64,000 nt of DNA. It comes from JAVBLP01 sp031553505 (GTDB taxonomy: Bacteria; Elusimicrobiota; Endomicrobiia; Endomicrobiales; Endomicrobiaceae). Position numbers and translations under genes: made by a program. Below the pieces are notes generated by a model that made no database searches, was not told where the DNA came from, and was given only the letters and a program-made list of their open reading frames with translations. The stretch covers positions 41,756 to 105,755 of the forward strand of contig JAVBLP010000022.1 of the NCBI GenBank assembly GCA_031553505.1. The letters run 5' to 3'. Below are positions 45,979 through 59,000 of this stretch, one piece after another (position 1 is the stretch's first letter; the number at the start of each line of letters is the position of its first letter).

Positions 45979-46051
45979 GGGGGTGTAGCTCAGCTGGGAG
46001 AGCGCCTGCTTTGCAAGCAGGAGGCCGTCGGTTCAATCCCGTCCACCTCCA
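45979..46051 (+). tRNA. tRNA-Ala (TGC)
   Basis: Acceptor GGGGGTG with CACCTCC (one G-U pair), anticodon stem CCTGC/GCAGG with TGC at 46012-46014, and a normal T loop TTCAATC. The T stem GTCGG/CCGTC has a T-T mismatch at pair 50-64. CCA is not encoded. The 16S-Ile-Ala-23S order is the common bacterial arrangement. Confidence 0.96.
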
Positions 46052-46232
46052 TATAAAAGGTTATTTCAGATTCCGATCTGATATACATATAGAAGTGCAG
46101 TTCATTGAAAACTTAATAAGGTAAACAAGCGTCTTCAAAAAGAAATTTTTGAAAACAAGATAGAAGTAAAATAAGTAAATTTTGTAAGTCATATTTAACG
46201 TTTCTTTCACAAGAAACGAGATTAGATAATGT
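46052..46232 (+). promoter_or_regulatory. tRNA-23S spacer with boxA-like site and hairpin
   Basis: GTTCATTGAAAACT (46100-46113) resembles the leader boxA. CGTTTCTT (46199-46206), loop TCAC, AAGAAACG (46211-46218) is a perfect hairpin just before 23S, possibly a processing signal. Confidence 0.55.
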
Positions 46233-49112
<2,880 letters not shown>

Positions 49113-49196
49113 ACATTTTCTAATCTTTATGTGAATTTTGATGTATAGCTGTTTACCTGTTAAGTTATTTAATGTGTTCTTTAATTGAAAATTATT

Positions 49197-49312
49197 TCCG
49201 GTGGTTATTCCAATGGTGTCACACCCGTTCTCATTCCGAACACGGAAGTTAAGCCCATTAGGGCCGATGGTACTTGGACCGCAGGGTCCCGGGAGAGTAG
49301 GTCGCTGCCGGA
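49197..49312 (+). rRNA. rrf: 5S ribosomal RNA
   Basis: The 116-nt sequence has ends TCCGG and CCGGA that pair, and contains the typical CCGAACACGGAAGTTAAGCC. It lies 84 nt after 23S. Confidence 0.96.
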
Positions 49313-49322
49313 TTAAATATTG

Positions 49323-49360
49323 AAAAGCATACATGTTTTAAACAACATGTATGCTTTTTT
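49323..49360 (+). terminator. Terminator of the rRNA operon
   Basis: AAAAGCATACATGTT (49323-49337) and AACATGTATGCTTTT (49344-49358) make a perfect 15-bp stem with a 6-nt loop and T-run. Confidence 0.95.
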
Positions 49361-49389
49361 CAGTTAAAGGATCAAGTTTGTGAGGAAAA

Positions 49390-50823
49390 ATGCCATTTAT
49401 GTTTAAAAGTAAAAAAAATACTATTGCCGCTTATGTATTTGTGTTTTTATTTGCATTTGCATTATATGCCCCTACTTTGAATTATGAATTTACCCATCAT
49501 GATGATGTAAAACTTGTTCAAAATTTATCACCATTTTATCAACAGCCTTATGCGGTTTCCAGTGCTTTTGTTAATGATGTTTATTTTAGCACCTATAGTT
49601 ATATTTTTTACTATAGGCCTATGCTTTCTATATCTTTTATAGTCGATTATAAAATTATAAAAGTATTGGAAACGTTTTCTGTAAGTGTTTCTCAGGCAGG
49701 GTTTGCACATTTTACAAACGTAATTTTTCATTCTGTTTGTTCTGTTTTAGTGCTCTTTTTTTTTAGGAGATACTTGTCGTTTGATTCGGGCATTTCCTTA
49801 TTGGCTGCACTTTTATTTGCGGCGCATCCTATTGCCTTGCAAGCTGTTGCATGGATTCCGGGGCGTAATGATACCTTGTTGCTTATGTTTTTTATTCCGT
49901 GCTTTGCTTTTTTTATAGAGTATCTGCGTACTAAAAATTGGCATTTTTTGTTTTTTCATGTTTTGTTTTTGATGTGCTGTTTATTTACAAAAGAATCAGC
50001 AATAGCAATTGTCCCTCTAATGCTTTTGTATTATTTATTAAATCGGGACAGTTTTAAGAAAATAAGTTCATTTGTTTGGGTTTTATGGATTGTGGCGCTT
50101 GCAGTTTTTTTTATTATGAGATATTCCGTAAGCGGACAATCAAATATGTTGAGATTTGAAGGCGGTGTGGAATTATTTCAGGGCGTTTTAACATTATTGG
50201 ATATGGTTTCTGCTGTTATCTTTGTCAGGGCACCGGTAGCTGAACATGCCGGGCTGAAAATTATTATCCTTGGAATATTGTCATTACTGATAATCGTCTT
50301 TACAGTTTTTTATAGGGCAGATAAAAGCGCAATAAAACAAAATATTTTTTATATTGCCGCAATTTTAATGTTTTTTCTTCCAAGTATTGCAGTTGCTAGA
50401 ATTATGTTTCAAGGTAACCGTATGTATACGTGTTTTTTCTTTGTTTTGATTTTAATATTTTGTTTTATTAACAGAATTAAACAAAAGAAAATTGCGATTT
50501 TTGCAATACTGTTTTTAATTATTTTATCATCTTGCGTAACTGTAAAGCGCGAGTATGTTTATAAGGATGATTTGTCCATGTGGAACAGCGTGATAAACGA
50601 AGTTTCGCAATCAAAACTTTTGCCATTTCTATATTACGCTGACGCTCTTGTAAGAAGAAGTGCTTTTTATGATGCTATGCAAGTTCTTTCTTTTATTGCG
50701 AAAGAGACAGAGTTTAATAATGTCGCGGTATTGTCAAGAATACGGCAGGTTTATGAACTGCAGGGTGACAGTGAACAGGCTTTGCAAATCACAGAATTGA
50801 TTAATGAAAAAATGCCATCCTGA
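49390..50823 (+). CDS. TMTC/GT-C-like membrane protein
   Basis: 477-aa polytopic membrane protein with about 10 hydrophobic helices. The first loop has THHDDVKLV, a DD-type catalytic motif of GT-C glycosyltransferases. A central LFAAHPIALQAVAWIPGRND matches the HPxxxxAVAWxxGR signature of TMTC/DUF1736-type O-mannosyltransferase-like proteins. The last 60 residues look like a TPR unit (LQGDSEQALQITELI), also typical of that group. Transfer of a sugar from a polyprenyl carrier to an exported protein is plausible but unproven. GAGG sits 4 nt before the ATG. Its codon use is very AT-rich with long T-runs, unlike the neighbouring ribosomal genes. Confidence 0.7.
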   Translation: MPFMFKSKKNTIAAYVFVFLFAFALYAPTLNYEFTHHDDVKLVQNLSPFYQQPYAVSSAFVNDVYFSTYSYIFYYRPMLSISFIVDYKIIKVLETFSVSVSQAGFAHFTNVIFHSVCSVLVLFFFRRYLSFDSGISLLAALLFAAHPIALQAVAWIPGRNDTLLLMFFIPCFAFFIEYLRTKNWHFLFFHVLFLMCCLFTKESAIAIVPLMLLYYLLNRDSFKKISSFVWVLWIVALAVFFIMRYSVSGQSNMLRFEGGVELFQGVLTLLDMVSAVIFVRAPVAEHAGLKIIILGILSLLIIVFTVFYRADKSAIKQNIFYIAAILMFFLPSIAVARIMFQGNRMYTCFFFVLILIFCFINRIKQKKIAIFAILFLIILSSCVTVKREYVYKDDLSMWNSVINEVSQSKLLPFLYYADALVRRSAFYDAMQVLSFIAKETEFNNVAVLSRIRQVYELQGDSEQALQITELINEKMPS

Positions 50824-50828
50824 TACGC

Positions 50829-50857
50829 TTGACATGTTTTTTATTTTGTGTTATAAT
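50829..50857 (+). promoter_or_regulatory. Promoter of rplJ-rplL
   Basis: TTGACA (50829-50834), 17 bp, TATAAT (50852-50857), a full consensus. It leaves a leader of about 245 nt before rplJ. Confidence 0.85.
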
Positions 50858-50910
50858 TCTCAAACATTGTTTATTAGTTCATTTTAAATTTAGCAGGTAA
50901 TAAAAAGTCA

Positions 50911-50966
50911 AAGACAGCAAGATGCGCAAGCATTAAAAGGATTCATTCTATCTTGCCGAGACGAAG
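50911..50966 (+). promoter_or_regulatory. L10 leader-like RNA
   Basis: GCAAGAT (50917-50923) pairs with ATCTTGC (50950-50956), followed by CGAGACG. The order of an AAAGACAGCAAG strand, an internal hairpin region and a TTGCCGAGACG strand matches the kink-turn form of the ribosomal L10(L12)4 autoregulatory leader as known from Bacillus. Confidence 0.65.
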
Positions 50967-50984
50967 AATAAATTATTTTAATTT

Positions 50985-51012
50985 AAAACTTCTCTCGCGA
51001 GAAGTTTTTTTT
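50985..51012 (+). terminator. Attenuator in the rplJ leader
   Basis: AAAACTTCTC (50985-50994), loop TCGC, GAGAAGTTTT (50999-51008) and more T residues. It is an intrinsic terminator placed between the L10 leader element and rplJ, as expected for transcription attenuation by L10. Confidence 0.75.
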
Positions 51013-51109
51013 ATCTGAAATTGTTTGATGTTTTAACCGGTAAATTGCAAAAAGAGTTATGGGCTAAAATATTAAATAAAAGTCGAAGAAGTTATACAGG
51101 AGTAATAAA

Positions 51110-51628
51110 ATGCCAAATTTAAAAAACCAACAGGCGGTTAAAGGCTTAACTGAAAAGTTCAAAGCCATGAAAGGCATGATATTGACAGAATATCACGGTC
51201 TTTCAGTGGAAGAGATTTCAGAACTTCGCAGCAAGCTCCGCTCTCATGACAGCGAATACGCTGTTGTTAAGAACACCTTGAGTGAAATTGCACTCAAAGA
51301 AGCCGGTATAGAAGCCGGTAATAACTTTGCAGGCCCTATTGCTTTAGTTATCGAAAACGGGGATTTAGTATCTCCCGCAAAAGTTGTTATGGATTTTGCA
51401 AAAGATCATGCAAAATTAAAAGTAAAAGCAGCATATTTTGAAGGGAAATTCGTTGATGCAGCTACCGTCGAACAGCTTTCAAGCCTGCCGTCAAAAGAAG
51501 TTTTGATAGCAAAAATGCTTGGCAGTATGAATGCGCCTATCAGCGGATTTGTTAATGTTTTGGCTGCCAATGTCAGAGGACTTGTAACAGTTTTGGATGC
51601 GATAAGTAAAAAACAGGCTAATGCCTAA
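51110..51628 (+). CDS. rplJ: 50S ribosomal protein L10
   Basis: Base of the ribosomal stalk; it binds 23S rRNA and several L7/L12 dimers. The 172-aa protein shows LTEYHGLSVEEISELRSKLR, VVKNTLSEIALKEAG and the FAGPIALV region, then the C-terminal helix that binds L12. AGGAG sits 7 nt before ATG. It heads the rplJL-rpoBC cluster. The usual upstream genes rplK, rplA, nusG and secE are not in this window. Confidence 0.96.
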   Translation: MPNLKNQQAVKGLTEKFKAMKGMILTEYHGLSVEEISELRSKLRSHDSEYAVVKNTLSEIALKEAGIEAGNNFAGPIALVIENGDLVSPAKVVMDFAKDHAKLKVKAAYFEGKFVDAATVEQLSSLPSKEVLIAKMLGSMNAPISGFVNVLAANVRGLVTVLDAISKKQANA

Positions 51629-51673
51629 TAATATAAAAACGTAAAAAACGTTAAAATAACGGAGGATAGTAAA

Positions 51674-52054
51674 ATGTCAGCATTGTCAAAAGACCAGTTA
51701 ATTGAAGCAATCTCATCGATGTCGGTAATTGAACTTTCAGAGCTCGTAAAAGCGTTGGAAGAAAAGTTTGGAGTATCAGCAGCAGCACCGGTAGCAGTAG
51801 CAGCAGCTCCTGCAGCAGGCGCAGCGGCAGCGGCAGTTGAAAAAGACGAATTTAACGTCGTTCTTGCAAACTCCGGCGCAAATAAAATAAATGTTATTAA
51901 AGTTGTAAGAGAACTTACGGGTCTTGGCTTGAAAGAAGCGAAAGATCTTGTTGACGGTGCTCCTAAAACAGTAAAAGAAAACGTTGCAAAAGCTGAAGCT
52001 GAAGAAATGAAGAAGAAGCTTGTTGAAGCAGGTGCAACTGTTGAGCTTAAGTAA
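51674..52054 (+). CDS. rplL: 50S ribosomal protein L7/L12
   Basis: Stalk protein that recruits translation GTPases. The 126-aa protein has an N-terminal dimerisation domain (LSKDQLIEAISSMSVIELSE), an Ala-rich hinge (about 36-56), and the C-terminal factor-binding domain with NKINVIKVVRELTGLGLKEA and KDLVDGAPK. It begins 45 nt after rplJ with a GGAGGA site, which suits its needed excess over L10. Confidence 0.97.
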   Translation: MSALSKDQLIEAISSMSVIELSELVKALEEKFGVSAAAPVAVAAAPAAGAAAAAVEKDEFNVVLANSGANKINVIKVVRELTGLGLKEAKDLVDGAPKTVKENVAKAEAEEMKKKLVEAGATVELK

Positions 52055-52085
52055 GCACGAAAAGATATTAAAAACTTATAATCAA

Positions 52086-52152
52086 TTGCTGAGTCCTTGT
52101 ACTAAAAGCCAATGCGAAATAAGCGCGGAAGCTTGCGTGCAAGGGTCAGCAA
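52086..52152 (+). promoter_or_regulatory. Paired RNA element between rplL and rpoB
   Basis: TTGCTGA (52086-52092) pairs with TCAGCAA (52146-52152), and CCTTG (52095-52099) with CAAGG (52140-52144). The closed region contains a smaller GC-rich hairpin near 52121-52135. There is no T-run. It may be an RNase processing site or attenuator, as known between these genes in E. coli. Confidence 0.55.
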
Positions 52153-52168
52153 TGATGTTTTGTGTCTG

Positions 52169-52196
52169 TTGACAAAAGGTATTTATTAAGTATAAT
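52169..52196 (+). promoter_or_regulatory. Promoter of rpoBC
   Basis: TTGACA (52169-52174), 16 bp, TATAAT (52191-52196). It gives rpoB-rpoC a start separate from rplJL. Confidence 0.75.
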
Positions 52197-52247
52197 AAAT
52201 ATTTATTTGTCATTTATATATATAAATAAAAAAGCAGGTTCAAATAT

Positions 52248-55200
52248 ATGAATAAAGTAAATTTTGGACAGATCGGAGCTCCTATAGATCCGCCGCTTCT
52301 TTTGAAAATGCAGAAGGATTCTTTTGCGGAATTTTTGCAAAGAGAAACTTCTCCCGAAAAAAGAAAATTGCAGGGTCTTGAAGGCGCATTCAGAGACATA
52401 TTTCCTTTAACAAATTCAGATGAGAGTTTGGTTTTGGAATATGTTTCTTATTCTTTTGGCGAGCCTAAATACTCTGTCGAAGAATCCATAGCAAGAGATG
52501 CAACTTACGCGCTTCCTTTAAAAGTGAAACTCAGATTGATGCACAGAAAAGAAGACGGCAAGGAAAAAGAATTGTCCGAACAGGAAGTTTATTTCGGCGA
52601 TATTCCTTTGATGACAGATACCGCGACATTTATTATTAACGGAGCGGAAAGAGTTGTAGTCAGCCAGATTCACCGTTCACCGGGCGTAATTTTTGAAGAG
52701 GATGAGGAAAAAAGAGTTACAGTTCTCGGTAAACCGTTATATTTTGCAAGGATAATACCGTACAGGGGTGCGTGGGTTGAGTTTGAATTTGACCAGAACG
52801 GCATTTTGTATGTCAGGATAGACCGTAAAAGAAAAATATTTGCGACTACTTTTTTAAGAGCTCTCGGCTTTGAAACCGATGAGGAAATTTTAGGTCTTTT
52901 CAGGGAAGTTAAAGAAGTTTCGCTCGACGCTTCACTGACATCTTTGGCAAATGAGTATATTGCTGAAGACATTTATGATAAAGCCACAGGCGAAATTATC
53001 GCTGACGCAGGAAAAGAATTAAAGGAAGAGCTTGTAAAAAAGCTTCAGGCAAAAGGATTTACTAATGTAAACGTTCTTAAGGACGCCTCAATTCTTTTAA
53101 CTTTGAAAAAAGATTCAATAAAAAGCCAGAAAGAAGCAGTAAACCACATATATAGGGTTTTGAAAACGCAGGAATTTATAATGCAGGAAAGAGCTCAGGG
53201 GTTTCTTGAAGAGCTTCTTTTTAAATCCGTCAGAAGATATGATTTAACTACAGTCGGAAGATATAAAATTCTTAAGAAACTTGCCCCTATATTTGAATAT
53301 TACACAAAAAATTTTAAACTCAATATTCCTTCTGAAAATAAGAGAACATTAACAAGGGAAGATGTTGTTGCCACTTTAAAGTATTTGCTTATGCTTTATA
53401 ACGGCGAAAGTGAGTTTAAAGAAGGCAAGCTTTCCATAAAAATAGGTTTGGATGATATCGACCATCTCGGCAACAGGCGCGTGCGTTCGGTAGGCGAATT
53501 GCTTGAAAACCAGATAAGAATAGGGCTTGTCCAAATGGCAAGACTTGTTAAAGAACATATGAATAACCAGGATAAAGCAAATGTTACTCCGCGTTCTCTT
53601 ACAAATATTACGCAGTTTGTGGCACAGATAAGAAAGTTCTTCGGTACGTCACAGCTTTCGCAGTTTATGGACCAAATAAACCCGCTGGCTGAACTTACGC
53701 ATAAGAGAAGGCTTTCCGCTCTCGGACCCGGAGGCCTTAATAGAAAAAGAGCAGGCTTTGAAGTCCGTGACGTTCATCATACCCACTACGGCCGCATATG
53801 CCCTATTGAAACTCCTGAAGGGCCTAATATCGGCTTGATAACGTCTCTTGCGACATTTGCAAGAGTAAACCCGTACGGTTTAATTGAAACTCCGTATAAA
53901 AAAGTTGAAGACGGTAAAGCGACCGATAAAATTGAATACTTAACTGCCGATAAAGAAGACGAATTTTTTGTCGCGCAGGCAAATACGCAGCTTGACGATA
54001 AAGGCAAAATTGTATCTGATTCCGTTCACGGAAGAAGATGGGATTCTTTTATATTTCAGACTCCGAATAAAGTGGAGTTTATGGATATATCCCCGATGCA
54101 GGTTATATCGGTTTCAGCGGCTCTCATTCCGTTTTTGGAACATGATGACGCAAACCGCGCATTGATGGGTTGCAACATGCAGCGCCAGGGAGTTCCCTTG
54201 CTTGTTACCGAGGTGCCATTGGTTTCCACCGGCATTGAGGAAAAAGTCGCAAGAGATTCAGGCGTTGTTGTTGTTTCAAAGGCAGACGGCGAAGTTATGT
54301 CAGTTTCCGCTGATGAGATTTTGGTTCATTCCAAAGGCGGAGACATTGAAGTATATAATTTAAGAAAATATGCCCGTTCCAACCAGGACACATGCATAGA
54401 CCAGAAACCTTTAGTAACCGTAGGCGATACAGTTAAGAAAGGCGAAATAATTGCTGACGGCCCGGCTACCAAAGACGGACAGCTTGCTTTAGGCCAGAAC
54501 CTTCTCATAGCATACATGCCCTGGGACGGTTACAACTTTGAAGACGCTATGCTTTTATCGGAAAAGCTTATACAGGGTGACAGGTTTACATCAGTCCATA
54601 TAAGAGAATTTCAGACTGAAGCCAGGGAAACAAAAGGCAGGCCTGAAGAAATAACAAAAGATATCCCGAACGTAGGTTCGGAAGACCTTTTAAACCTTGA
54701 TGAAGACGGAGTTATCAAAGTCGGATCGATGGTACAAAGAGGCGATATACTCGTAGGAAAAACTGCTCCCAAAGGCGAGCAGCAGACAACTCCTGAAGAA
54801 AGGCTTTTAAGAGTGCTTTTCGGCAAAAAAGCCGAAGATGTGCAGGATGCTTCTCTCAGAGTTCCGCCCGGAGTATCCGGTAAAGTTATCGGAGTAAGGA
54901 CTTTCGTAAGGCTTGAGAAACTTACCGATAAAGAAAAGAAGAAAAAACAAGAAGAGATGCATGATATTTATGATGCGGCAAAATCAAAACTCCGCAGGGA
55001 TAAAAAAGAACTTCTTGCGAATTCCAAAAAAGCAGAAGCTTCAAAAATAGAAGCTTTGTTTGCCAAAAAAGAAGAAATTTTGAAACAGAATTACGAAGCG
55101 GAAAAAGAAAGATTTAAAAAAGGCGACGAATTGCCTGTTTCAGTAAATAAAATAGTTAAAGTCTATATTGCCGCAAAACTTAAAGTCCAGGTTGGCGACA

Positions 55201-56024
55201 AGCTTGCCGGAAGACACGGAAACAAAGGCATTGTTGCCAGAATTCTTCCGGTTGAAGATATGCCAAGGCTTCCGGACGGAACGCCAGTAGACGCGGTTTT
55301 GTCTCCTCTTGCAATTCCTTCTCGTATGAATGTAGGCCAGCTTTTGGAAATTATGTTAGGCTGGGCAGGCAAAGAACTTAATACGCAGATGATTACACCT
55401 GTATTTGACGGCGCGAATGAAGAAGAGATAAAAGATTATGTTGAAAAAGCAAAACAGCAAATATTGAGCAATAAAAAGAAAGACCTTTCTGCCAGAGGCA
55501 TCAAAGGTAAAGAACTTGAAGACGCTTTAAGTAAATATGCTTCCGAATGCTTGCCGACAAATGACTGCAAAATCACGCTTTATGACGGCAGAACAGGCGA
55601 GCCTTTCATGGAAAAGGTTACAATCGGCATAATGTACATAATGAAGTTGAACCATCTTGTTGAAGATAAGATGCACGCAAGATCCACCGGACCGTATTCG
55701 CTGATTACGCGCCAGCCTTTGGGCGGAAAAGCGCAGTTCGGAGGACAAAGATTCGGGGAAATGGAAGTGTGGGCCGTTGAAGGATACGGAGCTGCGCACA
55801 TTTTGCAGGAGTTTTTGACGGTAAAATCCGATGATGTTGATGGAAGAGTTAAGATGTATGACTCAATCATCAGAGGTGAGTCGATATCCGAACCGGGCGT
55901 CCCGGAGTCTTTCAAGGTATTAGTAAGCGAATTGAAAGCATTGGGGCTTAATGTCGAGCTTTTAAACGAAGCTGCTGACGCGGATAAACAAGAAAAAACG
56001 AAGGGTGTCAATAATAAAAAATGA
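52248..56024 (+). CDS. rpoB: RNA polymerase beta subunit
   Basis: 1258 aa. The rifampicin pocket is easily found: SQLSQFMDQINPLAEL (Asp475, equivalent to E. coli D516) and THKRRLSALGPGGL (His and Ser equivalent to H526 and S531 are kept). The position equivalent to N518 is Ile, and P564 is His; both are natural variants in other phyla. The KxxGDKLAGRHGNKG motif of the active centre is present (QVGDKLAGRHGNKGIVARIL). A charged coiled-coil insertion lies at about 895-965, before the GDELP segment. The C-terminal clamp segment GGKAQFGGQRFGEMEVWA is intact. It overlaps rpoC by 4 nt (ATGA). Confidence 0.98.
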   Translation: MNKVNFGQIGAPIDPPLLLKMQKDSFAEFLQRETSPEKRKLQGLEGAFRDIFPLTNSDESLVLEYVSYSFGEPKYSVEESIARDATYALPLKVKLRLMHRKEDGKEKELSEQEVYFGDIPLMTDTATFIINGAERVVVSQIHRSPGVIFEEDEEKRVTVLGKPLYFARIIPYRGAWVEFEFDQNGILYVRIDRKRKIFATTFLRALGFETDEEILGLFREVKEVSLDASLTSLANEYIAEDIYDKATGEIIADAGKELKEELVKKLQAKGFTNVNVLKDASILLTLKKDSIKSQKEAVNHIYRVLKTQEFIMQERAQGFLEELLFKSVRRYDLTTVGRYKILKKLAPIFEYYTKNFKLNIPSENKRTLTREDVVATLKYLLMLYNGESEFKEGKLSIKIGLDDIDHLGNRRVRSVGELLENQIRIGLVQMARLVKEHMNNQDKANVTPRSLTNITQFVAQIRKFFGTSQLSQFMDQINPLAELTHKRRLSALGPGGLNRKRAGFEVRDVHHTHYGRICPIETPEGPNIGLITSLATFARVNPYGLIETPYKKVEDGKATDKIEYLTADKEDEFFVAQANTQLDDKGKIVSDSVHGRRWDSFIFQTPNKVEFMDISPMQVISVSAALIPFLEHDDANRALMGCNMQRQGVPLLVTEVPLVSTGIEEKVARDSGVVVVSKADGEVMSVSADEILVHSKGGDIEVYNLRKYARSNQDTCIDQKPLVTVGDTVKKGEIIADGPATKDGQLALGQNLLIAYMPWDGYNFEDAMLLSEKLIQGDRFTSVHIREFQTEARETKGRPEEITKDIPNVGSEDLLNLDEDGVIKVGSMVQRGDILVGKTAPKGEQQTTPEERLLRVLFGKKAEDVQDASLRVPPGVSGKVIGVRTFVRLEKLTDKEKKKKQEEMHDIYDAAKSKLRRDKKELLANSKKAEASKIEALFAKKEEILKQNYEAEKERFKKGDELPVSVNKIVKVYIAAKLKVQVGDKLAGRHGNKGIVARILPVEDMPRLPDGTPVDAVLSPLAIPSRMNVGQLLEIMLGWAGKELNTQMITPVFDGANEEEIKDYVEKAKQQILSNKKKDLSARGIKGKELEDALSKYASECLPTNDCKITLYDGRTGEPFMEKVTIGIMYIMKLNHLVEDKMHARSTGPYSLITRQPLGGKAQFGGQRFGEMEVWAVEGYGAAHILQEFLTVKSDDVDGRVKMYDSIIRGESISEPGVPESFKVLVSELKALGLNVELLNEAADADKQEKTKGVNNKK

Positions 56025-59000
56025 GCAAAATAAACTTTCAAAACCAAAAGAAAAAAACAGGCGGTCTTAATTTTTCAAATTTTGACGCCGTTAAAGTTAC
56101 AGTTGCAAGTCCTGACCAGATAAAATCATGGTCTTTCGGCGAAGTAAAGAAGCCCGAAACAATAAATTACAGGACTTTTAAACCGGAGAGAGACGGTTTG
56201 TTCTGCGACAGGATTTTCGGACCTACAAAGGACTGGGAATGCCATTGCGGAAAATATAAGTACATCAAGCACAAAGGCACAGTTTGCGACAGATGCGGAG
56301 TTGAAGTGACCGAGTCAAAGGTAAGAAGGGAAAGATTCGGACATATTGATTTGGCAGTTCCTGTCGCGCATTTGTGGTTTTTGAGAAAGCCGCCTTCAAG
56401 AATCGGAATTTTGCTCAATATGAAAATTTCTGACCTTGAAAAGGTAATTTACTATACAAAGTACGTTGTTACGGAAAACCTGAAAGACCGCGCGGTAGTT
56501 TCTTCTTTTGTAGAAAAAGGTATGCTTTTAAAAGAAGAAGAATTCGACCTGTTTAAATACGGCATTAACAGCCCTGTCGTTAAAGAAGAGTTTAAACAGA
56601 TTTTTGACGGAATAGTCGCCGAAGAAATAACTTTGGACAGCGATGAAAAGAAAGCGCTTAAGCAATTGAAGTCCATGGTTAAACACCAGGCGGACCAAGC
56701 CGGCATGTCATCCGATGAAGCTGCGAAAAATATTGCTGCAAATATAGAAAAAGGCGACATATATTATAAGTGTTATTTTAAGTCCCATAGCGTTTACTAC
56801 TATGGCGATTTAGACTCATCGCAGCGCAGTGAAATTAAAAAAATTCTTGCCGAAAACTTTGAAAAAGGCGAAACCGTGTCAATCGGCGAACCTGATAAAA
56901 AGCTTAGGGTAGAGTTTTTTGATATCGATAAAGACAAGATTTTCAGTGATTTGAGAAAAAACCCTGAAAAACTTAAAAAATTTGAAGGCCATCTCAGAAT
57001 TGAAGTTTCAAGAAACGAAATACCGTTTATGAAAAACTTCTCAAAACCTGAAAATGCCGTTATTTTGGAAGAAAGCGACATAAAAAATCTGCAAAACGGC
57101 TTTGGCGATAATTTAAAAGTTGATATCGGCGCTGCCGCTGTCAGAAAACTTTTAGAAGAAATTAAGCTTGATGAAGAAGCGAAAAATATACATATAGAAA
57201 TAAAAAAGACAAAATCAGACGCCGAAAGAGCAAGACTTATAAGAAAGCTCAGGGTAGTTGAAGGTTTTCTTGAATCGGAAACAAGGCCAGAGTGGATGAT
57301 CCTTACAACTTTGCCTGTTATACCGCCGGATTTAAGGCCTTTGGTTGCTTTGGACGGCGGTCGTTTTGCGACTTCGGATTTGAACGATTTGTACAGAAGA
57401 ATAATAAACAGAAATAACAGATTGCGCCATATTGAGCAGCTCAAGGCACCTGCTGTTATGATAAATAATGAAAAAAGGCTTTTGCAGGAAGCTGTTGACG
57501 CTTTGATAGACAATGATTCGAGAACAAGACCTGTAACAGGCGCTGGAAACAGGCCTTTAAAGTCGCTTTCAGACACATTGAAAGGAAAACAAGGTCGTTT
57601 CAGACAAAACCTTCTTGGAAAAAGAGTTGACTATTCCGGAAGAAGCGTTATCGTTGTAGGTCCTAACCTTAAACTTAACCAGTGCGGACTTCCTAAAGAA
57701 ATGGCTTTGGAACTTTTCAAGCCGTTTATTATAAAAGAACTTATAAAACAGGAAAACGCAACGCTTAAATCTGCAAGAAGGATGCTTGAAAGAGGCGATG
57801 CGAAGGTTTGGAATATACTTGAAAAAGTAACAAAGAGCCACCCTGTTCTTTTAAACAGAGCTCCTACGCTTCACAGGCTTGGAATTCAGGCTTTTGAGCC
57901 TGTGCTTGTTGAAGGTAAGTCAATACAGCTTCATCCGTTGACTTGCGCCGCGTTCAACGCAGACTTTGACGGAGACCAGATGGCTGTGCATTTGCCGATT
58001 TCTCTTGAAGCTCAGATGGAGGCAAAGGTTTTGATGATGGCGACAAAAAATATTTTATCGCCTGCTTCGGGAAAGCCTATTGCCGTTCCTTCTCAAGATA
58101 TGGTTTTGGGAAGCTGCTTTTTGACTAAAGAAAAAATAGGAGTTGCCGGAGAAGGGAAGATTTTTTCATCCGTCAGCGAAATTATAAGCGCTTACCAGTC
58201 AAAGAAAATAGATTTGCAGGCAAGGATAAAAGTTGTCGGCTTAACTAATATAAGAGACGAAAAGCTTAAAGATGCCGAACAGTCTGACATTTCAAAATGG
58301 AAGAATTATAAGTCAGATGACGGTAAAGAAGTGATGAACTATACAACTGTCGGAAGAATTATTTTCAACGAACAGCTTCCAAAAAATGATGACGGCTCAT
58401 ACTCTTTGGGATACCAGAACAAAAGTATGACTAAAAAAGAGCTTGGCGCTCTCGTTGACAGATGCTATAAAGAGCTTGGGCAGTTCAGAACTGTCGTTCT
58501 TTTGGACGAAATAAAAAAGATGGGCTATAAATACGCGACTTTGGCCGGCGTATCTATTTCTATAGACGAAATGAAAGTTCCGCCTAAAAAAGAGAAAATG
58601 GTTAAAGAAGCGAAAGTGAAAATAAAAGAAATCGAAAAACAGGCAAAACTCGGCTTGATAACCGAATCAGAACGTTATAATAAAATAATCGACATCTGGA
58701 CCAGGGTGACCGATGAAGTTGCCGACATAATGTTTGATGAAATGAGAAAAGAAGAAACCGAGCCTATTAAAAAAGGCGAAAATCGTTTCAATTCAATATT
58801 TATGATGGCTGATTCGGGCGCAAGAGGTTCAAGGCAGCAGGTAAGGCAGCTTGCGGGTATGCGCGGACTTATGGCGAAACCCCAGAAGAAGCTTACCGGC
58901 GGAGTCGGTGAAATTATTGAAACTCCTATTATTTCAAACTTCAGGGAAGGCCTGACGGTTTTGGAATACTTTATATCTACTCACGGCGGACGTAAAGGGT

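Noticed and set aside
51775..51845. Ala-rich, repetitive codons in rplL as a repeat element
   Set aside because: This is the normal flexible hinge of L7/L12.
53640..53720. Ile at the position of E. coli RpoB N518 as a rifampicin-resistance mutation
   Set aside because: This site varies naturally among phyla, and the main contact residues equivalent to D516, H526 and S531 are kept.
56800..57576. Long antisense open frame inside rpoC
   Set aside because: It is a shadow of rpoC codon bias; the rpoC frame is unmistakable and the antisense protein is low-complexity Ser/Phe-rich.
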